From Nocardia grenadensis NBRC 108939 (GTDB lineage: Bacteria > Actinomycetota > Actinomycetes > Mycobacteriales > Mycobacteriaceae), in assembly GCF_001613445.1 (NCBI RefSeq), contig NZ_BDCJ01000019.1, positions 124,001 through 188,000 on the forward strand: a DNA stretch of 64,000 bases, given 5' to 3'. The position numbers and the translations under genes are program-made. The number at the start of each line of letters is the position of its first letter. Position 1 is the stretch's first letter. Below the pieces are notes generated by a model. It had not been told where the DNA came from. It was given only the letters and a program-made list of their open reading frames with translations, and searched no databases. Below, one piece after another: positions 7,573 through 15,838 of this stretch.

Positions 7573-10419
7573 TCAGTGCTTACGCCGGGTCTTGGGACCG
7601 CGGCCCTGTTTCGTCTGCGCCCGGGCCGCCTCGCGGCGTTCCCGCCGGGTGCCCGGCGTCTGCCCGTCGGAGCCGTACTCCTCCGCGTCGCTGTGCACCG
7701 CGGTGCGGCCGCCCTCGTCCGGCCCCGAGTAGCTCAGGCCCCGCGGGCCCGAATCGTCGATACCGCGGGCGCGCAGGGCCGGCGGCGCGCCATTGAGGAT
7801 CGGCAGCTTCTCGGTGGGGTACTGGCTCTCCGGCGGCACCGGCTGCGAGCCGATCGGGGAACGCAGACCCTGGCCCACCTGGACACCGTCGGGTTGCGGC
7901 TGCTGGACCTCCACCTGGACGTTGAACAGGATGCCGACGGCATCCTCCTTCAACCCCTCCAGCATGTTGGAGAACATATCGAAACCCTCGCGCTGGTATT
8001 CCACCAGCGGATCACGCTGGGCCATCGCGCGCAGGCCGATGCCTTCCTTCAGGTAGTCCATCTCGTAGAGGTGCTCACGCCACTTCCGGTCCAGCACCGA
8101 CAGCAGCACCTGGCGTTCCAGGGTGCGCATACTGCCCTCGCCGGCCAGGCCGTCGATCTCGGACTCACGCCGCTCGTAGGCGGAGTGCGCGTCATCGAGG
8201 AGGGTTTCGAGCAAATCCTCACGGGTGATCTCCCCGGCCTCACCGACCTCGGTCTCACCGGTGATGTCGCGGTGGTTCAGGCTCACCGGGTAGAGCGTTC
8301 TCAACGCTCCCCACAGTTTGTCGAGATCCCAGTCCTCCACGTAACCCTCGGCGGTGGCCCCGTCCACATAGGCGGTGATCACGTCGGTGATCATGCTCTG
8401 GACCTGACCCTCCATATCCTCGCCGCGCAGGATCTGGTTGCGCTCGTTGTAGATGACGGTGCGCTGCTGGTTCATCACCTCGTCGTATTTGAGCACGTTC
8501 TTACGGATCTCGAAGTTCTGCTGCTCGACCTGGGTCTGCGCGCTCTTGATGGCCTTGGAGACCATCTTCGCCTCGATCGGCACATCGTCGGGCAGATTGA
8601 GCCGAGTCATGATCGACTCCAGCGCCGCGCCGTTGAAACGGCGCATGAGCTCGTCGCCGAGCGACAGGTAGAACCGCGATTCGCCCGGGTCGCCCTGGCG
8701 ACCGGACCGGCCGCGCAGCTGGTTGTCGATACGCCGGGAGTCGTGGCGCTCGGTACCGAGCACATAGAGGCCGCCGGCCTCCTTGACCGCCTCGGCGTCC
8801 TCGGCGACCTGCTTCTTCACCTTCTCCAGCGCGTGGAACCAGTTGGCCTGGTATTCCTCGGGGGTGTTCACCGGGTCCAGGCCCTGCTGGCGCAGCAGGG
8901 TGTCGGTGATGATGTCGGGGTTGCCACCGAGCACGATATCGGTACCGCGGCCGGCCATATTCGTCGCGACGGTCACCGTGCCGGGGCGGCCCGCCTCCGC
9001 GATGATCTGCGCTTCCTTCTCATGGAACTTCGCGTTCAGCACATTGTGCGGAACACCGCGCTTGGTGAGCTGCTTGGACAGATACTCCGACCGGTCCACG
9101 CTGGTGGTACCGATCAGAACCGGCTGGCCCGCCTGGTGGCGCTCCACCACGTCGTCGACCACGGCGTTGAATTTCGCCTCTTCGGTCTTGTAGATCAGGT
9201 CGGCCTGGTCGATACGGACCGGCGGCTTGTTGGTCGGGATCGGGATGACACCCAGGCTGTAGATCTGATGCAACTCGGCCGCCTCGGTCTCGGCGGTACC
9301 GGTCATCCCGGAGAGCTTGTCGTAGAGGCGGAAGTAGTTCTGCAGCGTGATGGTGGCCAGGGTCTGGTTCTCCGGCTGGATCTCGACCCCTTCCTTGGCC
9401 TCGATCGCCTGGTGCATACCCTCGTTGTACCGGCGGCCGACCAGGATGCGCCCGGTGAACTCGTCGACGATGATCACCTCGCCGTCGCGGACGATGTAGT
9501 CCTTGTCCTTGGTGTAGAGCTCCTTGGCCTTGACGGAGTTGTTCAGGTAGCTCACCAGCGGGGAGTTGGCGGCCTCGTACAGATTGTCGATACCGAGCTG
9601 GTCCTCGACGAATTCCACACCCGCCTCGTGCACGCCGATGGTGCGTTTCTTGATATCGACCTCGTAGTGGAGATCTTTTTTCAGAAGCGAGGCAATTCGG
9701 GCGAATTCGGCATACCACTTGCTGGAGGCGTCCGCGGGACCGGAGATGATGAGCGGAGTACGCGCCTCGTCGATCAGAATCGAGTCGACCTCGTCGACCA
9801 CGGCGAAATTGTGGCCGCGCTGAACCAGATCGTCCAGCGAATGGGTCATATTGTCGCGCAGATAGTCGAAGCCGAATTCGTTGTTGGTGCCGTAGGTGAT
9901 ATCGGCACCGTAGGCCTCGCGCCGCTGCGGCGGCGTCATACCGGCCAGGATCGCACCCACCTCGAGGCCCAGGAAACGGTGCACCCGGCCCATCCACTCG
10001 GAGTCACGTTTGGCCAGATAGTCGTTGGTGGTGACGATATGCACGCCGTCACCGCTGATCGCGTTCAGGTAGGCCGGCAGCACCGACGTCAGAGTTTTGC
10101 CCTCACCGGTCTTCATCTCGGCGATATTGCCCAGATGCAGCGCCGCGCCACCCATGATCTGCACTTTGTAGTGCTTCTGCTGCAATACCCGCCATGAGGC
10201 CTCGCGTGCCACCGCGAATGCCTCCAACAGCAGGTCGTCGAGCGATTCCCCGTCGGCATAGCGCTCGCGGAATTCGTCGGTTTTGGCACGCAGCTCGGTA
10301 TCGGTGAGGTCGGAGTAGTCGCCCTCGAGCCCGATCACCTCGTCGGCGAGATGGGAGAGGCGCTTGACCATGCGACCCTCACCAAAACGTAGCAACCTCG
10401 TCAGTGTCAGCGCAGGCAC
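7573..10419 (-). CDS. secA: Preprotein translocase ATPase SecA (SecA1)
   Basis: SecA drives unfolded preproteins through SecYEG using ATP hydrolysis. The 948-residue protein matches mycobacterial SecA1 in length and motifs. It starts LTRLLRFGEGRMVKRL, has Walker A MKTGEGKTLTSVLPAYL, the DEAD-like VVDEVDSILIDEARTPLI, SGMTGTAETEA, TNMAGRGTDIVLGG and QLRGRSGRQGDPGESRFYLS, then the scaffold and wing domains. The tail is basic (RRERREAARAQTKQGRGPKTRRKH) and lacks the zinc-binding CxC motif, as is usual in actinobacteria. The frame stays open 150 nt upstream; GTG 10419 is chosen from homology. Essential housekeeping secretion is the expected role; a second SecA2 would lie elsewhere. Confidence 0.97.
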   Translation of the reverse strand: MPALTLTRLLRFGEGRMVKRLSHLADEVIGLEGDYSDLTDTELRAKTDEFRERYADGESLDDLLLEAFAVAREASWRVLQQKHYKVQIMGGAALHLGNIAEMKTGEGKTLTSVLPAYLNAISGDGVHIVTTNDYLAKRDSEWMGRVHRFLGLEVGAILAGMTPPQRREAYGADITYGTNNEFGFDYLRDNMTHSLDDLVQRGHNFAVVDEVDSILIDEARTPLIISGPADASSKWYAEFARIASLLKKDLHYEVDIKKRTIGVHEAGVEFVEDQLGIDNLYEAANSPLVSYLNNSVKAKELYTKDKDYIVRDGEVIIVDEFTGRILVGRRYNEGMHQAIEAKEGVEIQPENQTLATITLQNYFRLYDKLSGMTGTAETEAAELHQIYSLGVIPIPTNKPPVRIDQADLIYKTEEAKFNAVVDDVVERHQAGQPVLIGTTSVDRSEYLSKQLTKRGVPHNVLNAKFHEKEAQIIAEAGRPGTVTVATNMAGRGTDIVLGGNPDIITDTLLRQQGLDPVNTPEEYQANWFHALEKVKKQVAEDAEAVKEAGGLYVLGTERHDSRRIDNQLRGRSGRQGDPGESRFYLSLGDELMRRFNGAALESIMTRLNLPDDVPIEAKMVSKAIKSAQTQVEQQNFEIRKNVLKYDEVMNQQRTVIYNERNQILRGEDMEGQVQSMITDVITAYVDGATAEGYVEDWDLDKLWGALRTLYPVSLNHRDITGETEVGEAGEITREDLLETLLDDAHSAYERRESEIDGLAGEGSMRTLERQVLLSVLDRKWREHLYEMDYLKEGIGLRAMAQRDPLVEYQREGFDMFSNMLEGLKEDAVGILFNVQVEVQQPQPDGVQVGQGLRSPIGSQPVPPESQYPTEKLPILNGAPPALRARGIDDSGPRGLSYSGPDEGGRTAVHSDAEEYGSDGQTPGTRRERREAARAQTKQGRGPKTRRKH

Positions 10420-10727
10420 GAGTCTCGTCAGTCCTCTGGGTCGGTTTCGGCTCCGATGTCGGCGGCGCGCGGCCCGACGAGGGGCCACGAAGCCGCAGCT
10501 TGCTTCATGGTAATGCGGCTCCCATGGTAGGCGCCGCCGCGTACCCGGCCAGTGTGCCTCGTTCGACATTCGCCGAGCGGTCGGGGCCCGCGGCGGCTAT
10601 ATCACCCAGAGCTCGCGCGCAAGCCTCCGAATTACATATCGGAATATCACACACAATGGTGCGGGAACAGGTACTACCTGGTCACAATGGAGACCGGATT
10701 CCGGACTCCGAAGGAGCAGACACCAGG
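10420..10727. other. Divergent intergenic region secA / acyltransferase
   Basis: About 308 bp that must carry the promoters of both divergent genes. It contains a small inverted repeat CAGGTACTACCTG (10669-10681) and the word CACAATGG twice (in 10650-10690). Plus-strand translation is open through this region, but no Shine-Dalgarno sequence or family similarity supports a start before 10728. Confidence 0.35.
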
Positions 10728-12137
10728 GTGATAGCGAAGCTGACACCGCAGGACGCGGACTTCTTCCGGCTGGAATCGACCACCCACCCGGTACACATCG
10801 GGTCACTGGCCGTTCTCGACAACACCGGCGACGACGGCGAGCCGATCCTCGACTACCAGGGGCTGGTCGATCTGGTCGAGTCACGCCTGCCGCTGGTGCC
10901 CCGGTATCGCCGCAAGGTGCGCGAGATCCCCCTGTCGCTGGGGCGCCCGGTGTGGGTGGAGGACAGCCGCTTCGATATCACCTACCACCTGCGCCGTTCG
11001 GCCCTCCCCTCGCCGGGTGGCGACGACCAGCTCTACGACCTGACCGCCCGGCTGGGTTCCCGGCCCCTGGACCCGGGCCGCCCGCTGTGGGAGATGTATC
11101 TGATCGAAGGGCTGAGCGGGGGGCGGTGCGCGATCTACACGAAATCGCACGCGGCCCTCGTCGACGGGCAGGCCGCGCTGGAGATCGGCCATGTCGTCGT
11201 CGACGGAGCCGAGTCCCCGCGCGAGATAGCGGACGACGCGTGGATCCCCCGCCGCGAACCCAGCGATACCGATCTCCTGCTGGGCGCCCTCGGGCATCTG
11301 GTGGCCCAGCCCGGCGCGGCGGTGGAGGTGCTACGCGAGGTGGGTGCGGGTACCGCCGGATTCATCGGAACGGCCGGACGGACGGTGGAGGGCGCGGTGG
11401 CCGCGGTGCGCTCGGCGGCCAGCGGCACCCCGGACAGTCCACTGAACACGCGCACCTCCCGGCAGCGCCGGTTCACCGTCGCGGTCACCGAGCTCGACGA
11501 CTACAAACGGGTACATCAGCAGGCGGGGTGCACGATCAACGATGCCGTGCTGGCCGTGGTCACCGGCGCGCTACGCAACTGGCTGCTGTCGCGGAACAAG
11601 GGCCTGACCGAATCGAGCGTGCTCCGCGCGGTCGTGCCGATGTCGGGCTACGGCAGGGAGCCGGGTACCGGCCGCACCCTGCCCAGCGGGATCACCCCGT
11701 TCCTGATCGATCTGCCGGTCGGCGAGCCCAGCCCGGTCATGCGGTTGTCCCATATCGCTCATGCCACCGCCGAGGACGCCCGCGGCCGGCACGGCGTACG
11801 GGCCTCGACGCTCGTACACCTCGCCGGGTTCGCTCCGGCCAGCCTGCACGCGATGAGTGTGCGGGCGGCGAGTACGTTCGCAGACCATACGTTCAATCTG
11901 GTGATCACCAACGCGCCGGGCCCGCAGACGCCCATGTTCGTCGGCGGCGCGCGGATGCTGGAGATGTACCCGGTTTCGCCACTGCTGCGCAACCAGGCGA
12001 CGAGTATCGGGATCACGTCCTACGACGGGCGGGTCTGCTACGGACTCAATGCCGATCGCGAGGCGATGGCCGATATCGGGGTCCTGGCCGCGTCGGTGCC
12101 CGAATCGATGGAGGAGTTACTCGGTGCCTGCCTCTGA
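10728..12137 (+). CDS. Wax ester synthase/DGAT-family acyltransferase with degenerate active site
   Basis: The 469-residue product aligns across the WS/DGAT family, which acylates diacylglycerol or alcohols to store triacylglycerol and wax esters. It starts with the family opening KLTPQDADFFRLE..HPVHIGSL and ends with APGPQTPMFVGGARM and SPLLRNQ. NDAVLAVVTGALR is the second conserved block. The catalytic HHxxxDG motif reads HAALVDG: the second, catalytic histidine is Ala142 (codon GCG at 11151). It may be inactive, use another substrate or play a non-catalytic role. GTG 10728 follows AAGGAG by 11 nt. The gene overlaps the next by 14 nt. Related genes (Rv3233c/Rv3234c) lie in the matching M. 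tuberculosis region. Confidence 0.85.
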   Translation: MIAKLTPQDADFFRLESTTHPVHIGSLAVLDNTGDDGEPILDYQGLVDLVESRLPLVPRYRRKVREIPLSLGRPVWVEDSRFDITYHLRRSALPSPGGDDQLYDLTARLGSRPLDPGRPLWEMYLIEGLSGGRCAIYTKSHAALVDGQAALEIGHVVVDGAESPREIADDAWIPRREPSDTDLLLGALGHLVAQPGAAVEVLREVGAGTAGFIGTAGRTVEGAVAAVRSAASGTPDSPLNTRTSRQRRFTVAVTELDDYKRVHQQAGCTINDAVLAVVTGALRNWLLSRNKGLTESSVLRAVVPMSGYGREPGTGRTLPSGITPFLIDLPVGEPSPVMRLSHIAHATAEDARGRHGVRASTLVHLAGFAPASLHAMSVRAASTFADHTFNLVITNAPGPQTPMFVGGARMLEMYPVSPLLRNQATSIGITSYDGRVCYGLNADREAMADIGVLAASVPESMEELLGACL

Positions 12138-12648
12138 CCGGACCATGCGCGTGTACGTGCCGGCGACCGTGCCCATGCTGCGCGAGCTCGTGGACAAACG
12201 GGTACTGCACGCGGTCGGCGGGACGGCTTTCGCGCTCACGCCCACGCTCCGCGAGGCCTATGCCTCGGGCGACGACGAAGAGCTGGCCGAGGTCGCCATG
12301 GCCGAGGCCGCGCGCGCGGCGCTGCGACTGCTGGCCGAGGAGGTGCACGGTTCCACGACCCCGATGTACCGCCGCGCGGTCGTCGCGGTGGATGTGGAGG
12401 GCGCGACCCTGCGCCCGGACCTGGACGACGCGGTGGTGAAACTGGACGGACCGATCGAGTACGAGCGGGTCGCGTCGGTTCATCTGGACCTCGCCGAAGC
12501 CGAATCGGCGGTGGCCGAGGCGGTCGACAATGTCGATGCCGCCGACCTCGGCGACGAGGACGCCGAGTTCGTACTGGGCGACGCCGAGGACCATCAGCTG
12601 GCCTGGTACGCCACCCAGGAACTGCCGTTCCTCATCGAACTGCTGTGA
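12124..12648 (+). CDS. DUF6912-type conserved actinobacterial protein
   Basis: This 174-residue acidic cytoplasmic protein has the conserved opening MRVYVPATVPMLRELV, the internal ALTPTLREAYASGDDEELAE, and an ending typical of the family (GDAEDHQLAWYATQELPFLI). Its function is unknown. GTG 12124 is preferred because GGAGGAG (12110-12116) lies exactly 7 nt upstream; it overlaps the acyltransferase end by 14 nt, implying translational coupling. ATG 12145, which begins the conserved MRVYVPAT, is the alternative. A homologue (probably Rv3231c) sits beside the same reductase and desaturase in mycobacteria, hinting at a link to lipid metabolism. Confidence 0.8.
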   Translation: MPASDRTMRVYVPATVPMLRELVDKRVLHAVGGTAFALTPTLREAYASGDDEELAEVAMAEAARAALRLLAEEVHGSTTPMYRRAVVAVDVEGATLRPDLDDAVVKLDGPIEYERVASVHLDLAEAESAVAEAVDNVDAADLGDEDAEFVLGDAEDHQLAWYATQELPFLIELL

Positions 12649-12743
12649 GCCCACGCTTGTGACCGGGGACCGCCGGCACCGCCGCTCGCTGTGAGCCGCA
12701 ACCGGGTCCGTGGAGGCCGTTCACCTGGGCCCCCACGACAACC

Positions 12744-12749
12744 TACGAT
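12744..12749 (+). promoter_or_regulatory. Candidate promoter of the reductase gene
   Basis: TACGAT at 12744-12749 has a TTCACC at 12720-12725, 18 nt upstream, giving sigma70-like spacing about 60 nt before the reductase start. Support is by pattern only. Confidence 0.3.
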
Positions 12750-12810
12750 GCCGTAACCTGGTGCCACGGCGCGCTGCGGGCGCGGACAACACAGGAGAAG
12801 AACAGCGCAA

Positions 12811-13965
12811 ATGGGCAGGAAACCGAACGCGATGACGGTGCGCGGTGTCAAGAACTGGCTGGAGGCACCGGCGGCCGGTATCGCCGAACGCGGCGGCAAA
12901 CTGAATCTGCTGCGAGGCGCGGTGGCGCGGGTCACCACGCCCCTGCTCCCCGACGACTATCTACATCTGGCCAACCCGCTGTGGTCGGCGCGGGAACTGC
13001 GCGGCCGGGTGGTCGACGTCCGTAAGGAAACCGCCGATTCGGCGACCCTGGTGATCAAACCCGGTTGGGGCTTCGACTTCCGCTACGAACCCGGGCAGTA
13101 CATCGGTATCGGGATCCTGGTGCAGGGTCGCTGGCACTGGCGGTCTTATTCGCTCACCAGCCCGCCCGACTGGGACGACCCGCACTACGGCAAGAAGGCC
13201 ATCGCCATCACGGTGAAGGCGATGCCGGAGGGTTTCCTGTCCAGTCACCTGGTCAACGGTGTGTCGGCCGGGACGATCGTGCGGCTGGCCGCGCCGCAGG
13301 GCGCGTTCGTGCTGCCGTCCCCGCCGCCGCCGAAGGTGCTGTTCCTCACCGCCGGGTCCGGTATCACCCCGGTCATGTCGATGCTGCGCGCCCTCGATCG
13401 CCGCGACGCGGTGACCGATGTGGTGCACATCCATTCGGCGCGGACCGCCGCGGACGTGATGTTCGCCGCCGAACTCGACGCACTGCACACGCGGCATCCC
13501 GGATTCGTCTCCCACGTCCACCTCACCGGCGAGAAGGGCAAGTTCGCCACCGCCGCCCTGGACGAGCTCTATCCCGATTGGCGGGAGCGCCAGACCTGGG
13601 CGTGCGGCCCGCTGGGCATGCTCGACGAGGTCGAGAAGCACTGGCAGGAGGCCGGGCTCGAATCGGCGCTGCACGTGGAGCGGTTCGAGGTGGAGCGGTC
13701 GGCGACCGGCGAGGGCGGCACCGTCACCTTCGGTAGAAGTGGCCGCACGGTCACCGTGGACGGCGCGACCACCCTGCTGGAAGCCGGTGAATCCGCTGGA
13801 GTTCAGCTGCCGTTCGGCTGCCGGATGGGTATCTGCCAGACCTGTGTGGTCACCTTGAGTTCGGGACATGCCCGCGATCTGCGCAACGGCACGGAGCGGT
13901 TCGAAGGAGAGAAGGTACAGACGTGCATCTCCGCCGCGGCGGGTGATTGCACACTGGATATGTGA
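12811..13965 (+). CDS. Ferredoxin-type oxidoreductase (FAD, NAD(P)H, 2Fe-2S), desaturase partner
   Basis: The 384-residue protein has three modules in order. The first is a ferredoxin-reductase FAD domain with RSYSLTSPP as the flavin motif (about residues 105-120). Next is an NAD(P)H domain (LFLTAGSGITPVMSML, then WACGPLGML). Last is a C-terminal plant-type 2Fe-2S domain with CRMGICQTC and a final QTC supplying four Cys ligands. It passes electrons from NAD(P)H through flavin to iron-sulfur. The M. tuberculosis homologue Rv3230c supplies electrons to the stearoyl-CoA desaturase DesA3 (Rv3229c). Here two DesA3-like genes follow directly, which supports the same partnership. The ATG start has an ACAGGAGAAG ribosome site. 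A tandem hairpin after the stop suggests separate transcription from the desaturases. Confidence 0.92.
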   Translation: MGRKPNAMTVRGVKNWLEAPAAGIAERGGKLNLLRGAVARVTTPLLPDDYLHLANPLWSARELRGRVVDVRKETADSATLVIKPGWGFDFRYEPGQYIGIGILVQGRWHWRSYSLTSPPDWDDPHYGKKAIAITVKAMPEGFLSSHLVNGVSAGTIVRLAAPQGAFVLPSPPPPKVLFLTAGSGITPVMSMLRALDRRDAVTDVVHIHSARTAADVMFAAELDALHTRHPGFVSHVHLTGEKGKFATAALDELYPDWRERQTWACGPLGMLDEVEKHWQEAGLESALHVERFEVERSATGEGGTVTFGRSGRTVTVDGATTLLEAGESAGVQLPFGCRMGICQTCVVTLSSGHARDLRNGTERFEGEKVQTCISAAAGDCTLDM

Positions 13966-14015
13966 CAGGCGACGGTTCACCCGGCGAGCGCCGCTTCCGG
14001 GTACGCTCGGGGTAG

Positions 14016-14056
14016 CTTCCCGGATCCGGGAAGATCGCGGGAACACGCGTTCCCGC
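14016..14056. terminator. Two tandem perfect hairpins after the reductase gene
   Basis: CTTCCCGGATCCGGGAAG (14016-14033) is a perfect 18-bp palindrome. Three bases later GCGGGAAC (14037-14044) pairs with GTTCCCGC (14049-14056) around an ACGC loop. Placed 50 nt after the reductase stop and about 190 nt before the desaturase, they look like a transcription stop or an RNA-stabilising structure. Confidence 0.5.
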
Positions 14057-14249
14057 TTGAAGCCAGGTCCGACCGCCGGCGTGGACGTGTGTCAGCGTGC
14101 GAACTGCACCGTTGGCGCTATCGCGGTCCGACACCAGACCAGCCGGGTGGACAGACGGTCGGCACACGGACGCGCTCGACCGAAGAGTCGGCGGCGGTAC
14201 GCCTATCCCGCTGCCGTCTTCGCGGACAGCGCCTACAGAAGGGACGCCG

Positions 14250-15623
14250 GTGGCAATCACCGACATCAGAGCCTTTGCCCACCTCACGGCCGAGGATGTC
14301 GAGACGCTGGGACAGGAACTCGACACCATCCGTCGTTCGGTCGAGCAGTCCCTGGGCGAACGGGACGCCCGGTACATCCGGCGGACGATCGCGGCCCAGC
14401 GCGGCCTGGAACTGGCCGCCCGCGGCGTCCTGTTCGGTAGCCGGAACCGGTGGGCCTGGCTGGCCGGTACCGCCATGCTCTCGGTCGCCAAGATCATCGA
14501 GAACATGGAACTCGGTCACAACATCAGCCACGGCCAGTGGGACTGGATGAACGATCCGGAGATCCACTCGACCAACTGGGAATGGGATATGACCGGTCCG
14601 TCGGCACAGTGGCGGCGGGCGCACAACTATTCCCATCACACCTATACCAACGTGTTGGGCAAGGATGAGGATCTCGGCTTCGGCATCTTGCGAATGACCC
14701 GAGATGAACCGTGGCGGCCGGTGCACCTGGTGCAGCCGATCGCCAATATCATCTTGGCCGCAGCGTTCGAATGGGGCATCGCTCTGCATGATTGGGCGAT
14801 CGAGAAAGAGCTCACCGGAACACCGCGGAACCAGCTCCTCTCCGAACCGAACAAACTGTTCGTCCGCAAGATCGCCCGGCAGGTAGCGAAAGATTTCCTG
14901 CTCTATCCCGCGGTCACCGGGCCGGCCTTCATGTCGACTTTGAAGGCGAACGCCACCGCGAACCTGATCCGCAATCTGTGGGCCTACGCGGTGATCTTCT
15001 GCGGCCATTTCCCCGACGGCGCGGAGAAGTTCACCGAGGAACAGCTCGTGGGCGAGACACCCGGTGAATGGTATCTGCGGCAGATGCTGGGCAGCGCGAA
15101 CTTCTCCGCCGGTCCGGTCATGGGCTTCATGAGCGGCAATCTGAGCTACCAGATCGAGCACCATCTCTTCCCGGATCTGCCCAGCAACCGCTACCCCGAG
15201 GTCGCGGTCGGCGTACGAGATCTCTGCGAGAAATACGATCTGCCCTACACCACCGGATCCCTGGGCAAGCAGTATCTGCTCGCCTTCCGCACCATTCACA
15301 AGCTCGCCCTGCCCGATCGATTCCTGCGGCGCACCGCCGACGATGCACCGGAGACCTCCTCCGAACGCAAGTTCGCCGGGGTCACCGTGTCCGCGGGGTC
15401 GGAGAACCGGCCGTGGAGTATCGACCCGGCGACCGGAAAACGCCGCGGTCTGCGCTGGGCGTTGCACGAGGCGAAAATCGCGCTTCGCGCCAAAGCCGAG
15501 CAAGAGAAGGAAATGCTACGCACCGCCGAACGCACCCTGCGGGCGAAGGCCCGGCAAGAGCAGGATCTACTCCGGCGGGCCCGGCACACGCTACGCAAAT
15601 CACAGCGTTCCCACTCGGCCTGA
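14250..15623 (+). CDS. Fatty-acid (acyl-CoA) desaturase, DesA3-like, copy 1
   Basis: A 457-residue membrane diiron desaturase very similar to DesA3, which introduces the delta-9 double bond into stearoyl-CoA to make oleic acid. The histidine boxes are GHNISHGQWDW, HNYSHHTYTN and QIEHHLFPD. Hydrophobic stretches around residues 60-80 and 155-175 are membrane-spanning. Compared with DesA3 it has a longer charged C-terminal tail (from residue 410, repeated LRAKAEQEKEMLR / LRAKARQEQDLLR units), probably a coiled coil. GTG 14250 is chosen because AGAAGGGA lies 5 nt upstream and VAITDIRAFAHLT matches DesA3. It shares most residues with the next gene, so the two arose by duplication. Confidence 0.92.
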   Translation: MAITDIRAFAHLTAEDVETLGQELDTIRRSVEQSLGERDARYIRRTIAAQRGLELAARGVLFGSRNRWAWLAGTAMLSVAKIIENMELGHNISHGQWDWMNDPEIHSTNWEWDMTGPSAQWRRAHNYSHHTYTNVLGKDEDLGFGILRMTRDEPWRPVHLVQPIANIILAAAFEWGIALHDWAIEKELTGTPRNQLLSEPNKLFVRKIARQVAKDFLLYPAVTGPAFMSTLKANATANLIRNLWAYAVIFCGHFPDGAEKFTEEQLVGETPGEWYLRQMLGSANFSAGPVMGFMSGNLSYQIEHHLFPDLPSNRYPEVAVGVRDLCEKYDLPYTTGSLGKQYLLAFRTIHKLALPDRFLRRTADDAPETSSERKFAGVTVSAGSENRPWSIDPATGKRRGLRWALHEAKIALRAKAEQEKEMLRTAERTLRAKARQEQDLLRRARHTLRKSQRSHSA

Positions 15624-15825
15624 GTGGCGCGGTTCGATTCCGGAAGATAATCGAGTACCGGGTGTAACACGACTGCCACGGCAGGCGATCATCCCCATCG
15701 AGGCCCAAGTGTGACGCACGGTTGCGCGGTTTCCCCGCACTTATCATTCGTCTTTGGTACCCGCAATAGGGCGCACACCACATTTTCTGAGCAAATCCCC
15801 AAACCTACGGTGTCGTAACTTACGG

Positions 15826-15831
15826 TAGGGT
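15826..15831 (+). promoter_or_regulatory. Leaderless -10 element TAGGGT
   Basis: TAGGGT lies 7 nt before the ATG at 15839, which would place transcription start at the first base of the start codon. Nearly the same context (TAGGGTAGYCGCCATG) precedes manB at 35894. Confidence 0.5.
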
Positions 15832-15838
15832 AGCCGCC

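Noticed and set aside
7576..10197. An 873-codon open frame antisense to secA
   Set aside because: secA is unambiguous on the other strand; the antisense product has the His/Leu/Asp-rich pattern of complementary translation.
10404..10727. N-terminal extension of the acyltransferase
   Set aside because: The frame is open but has no family similarity or ribosome site; GTG 10728 with AAGGAG fits better.
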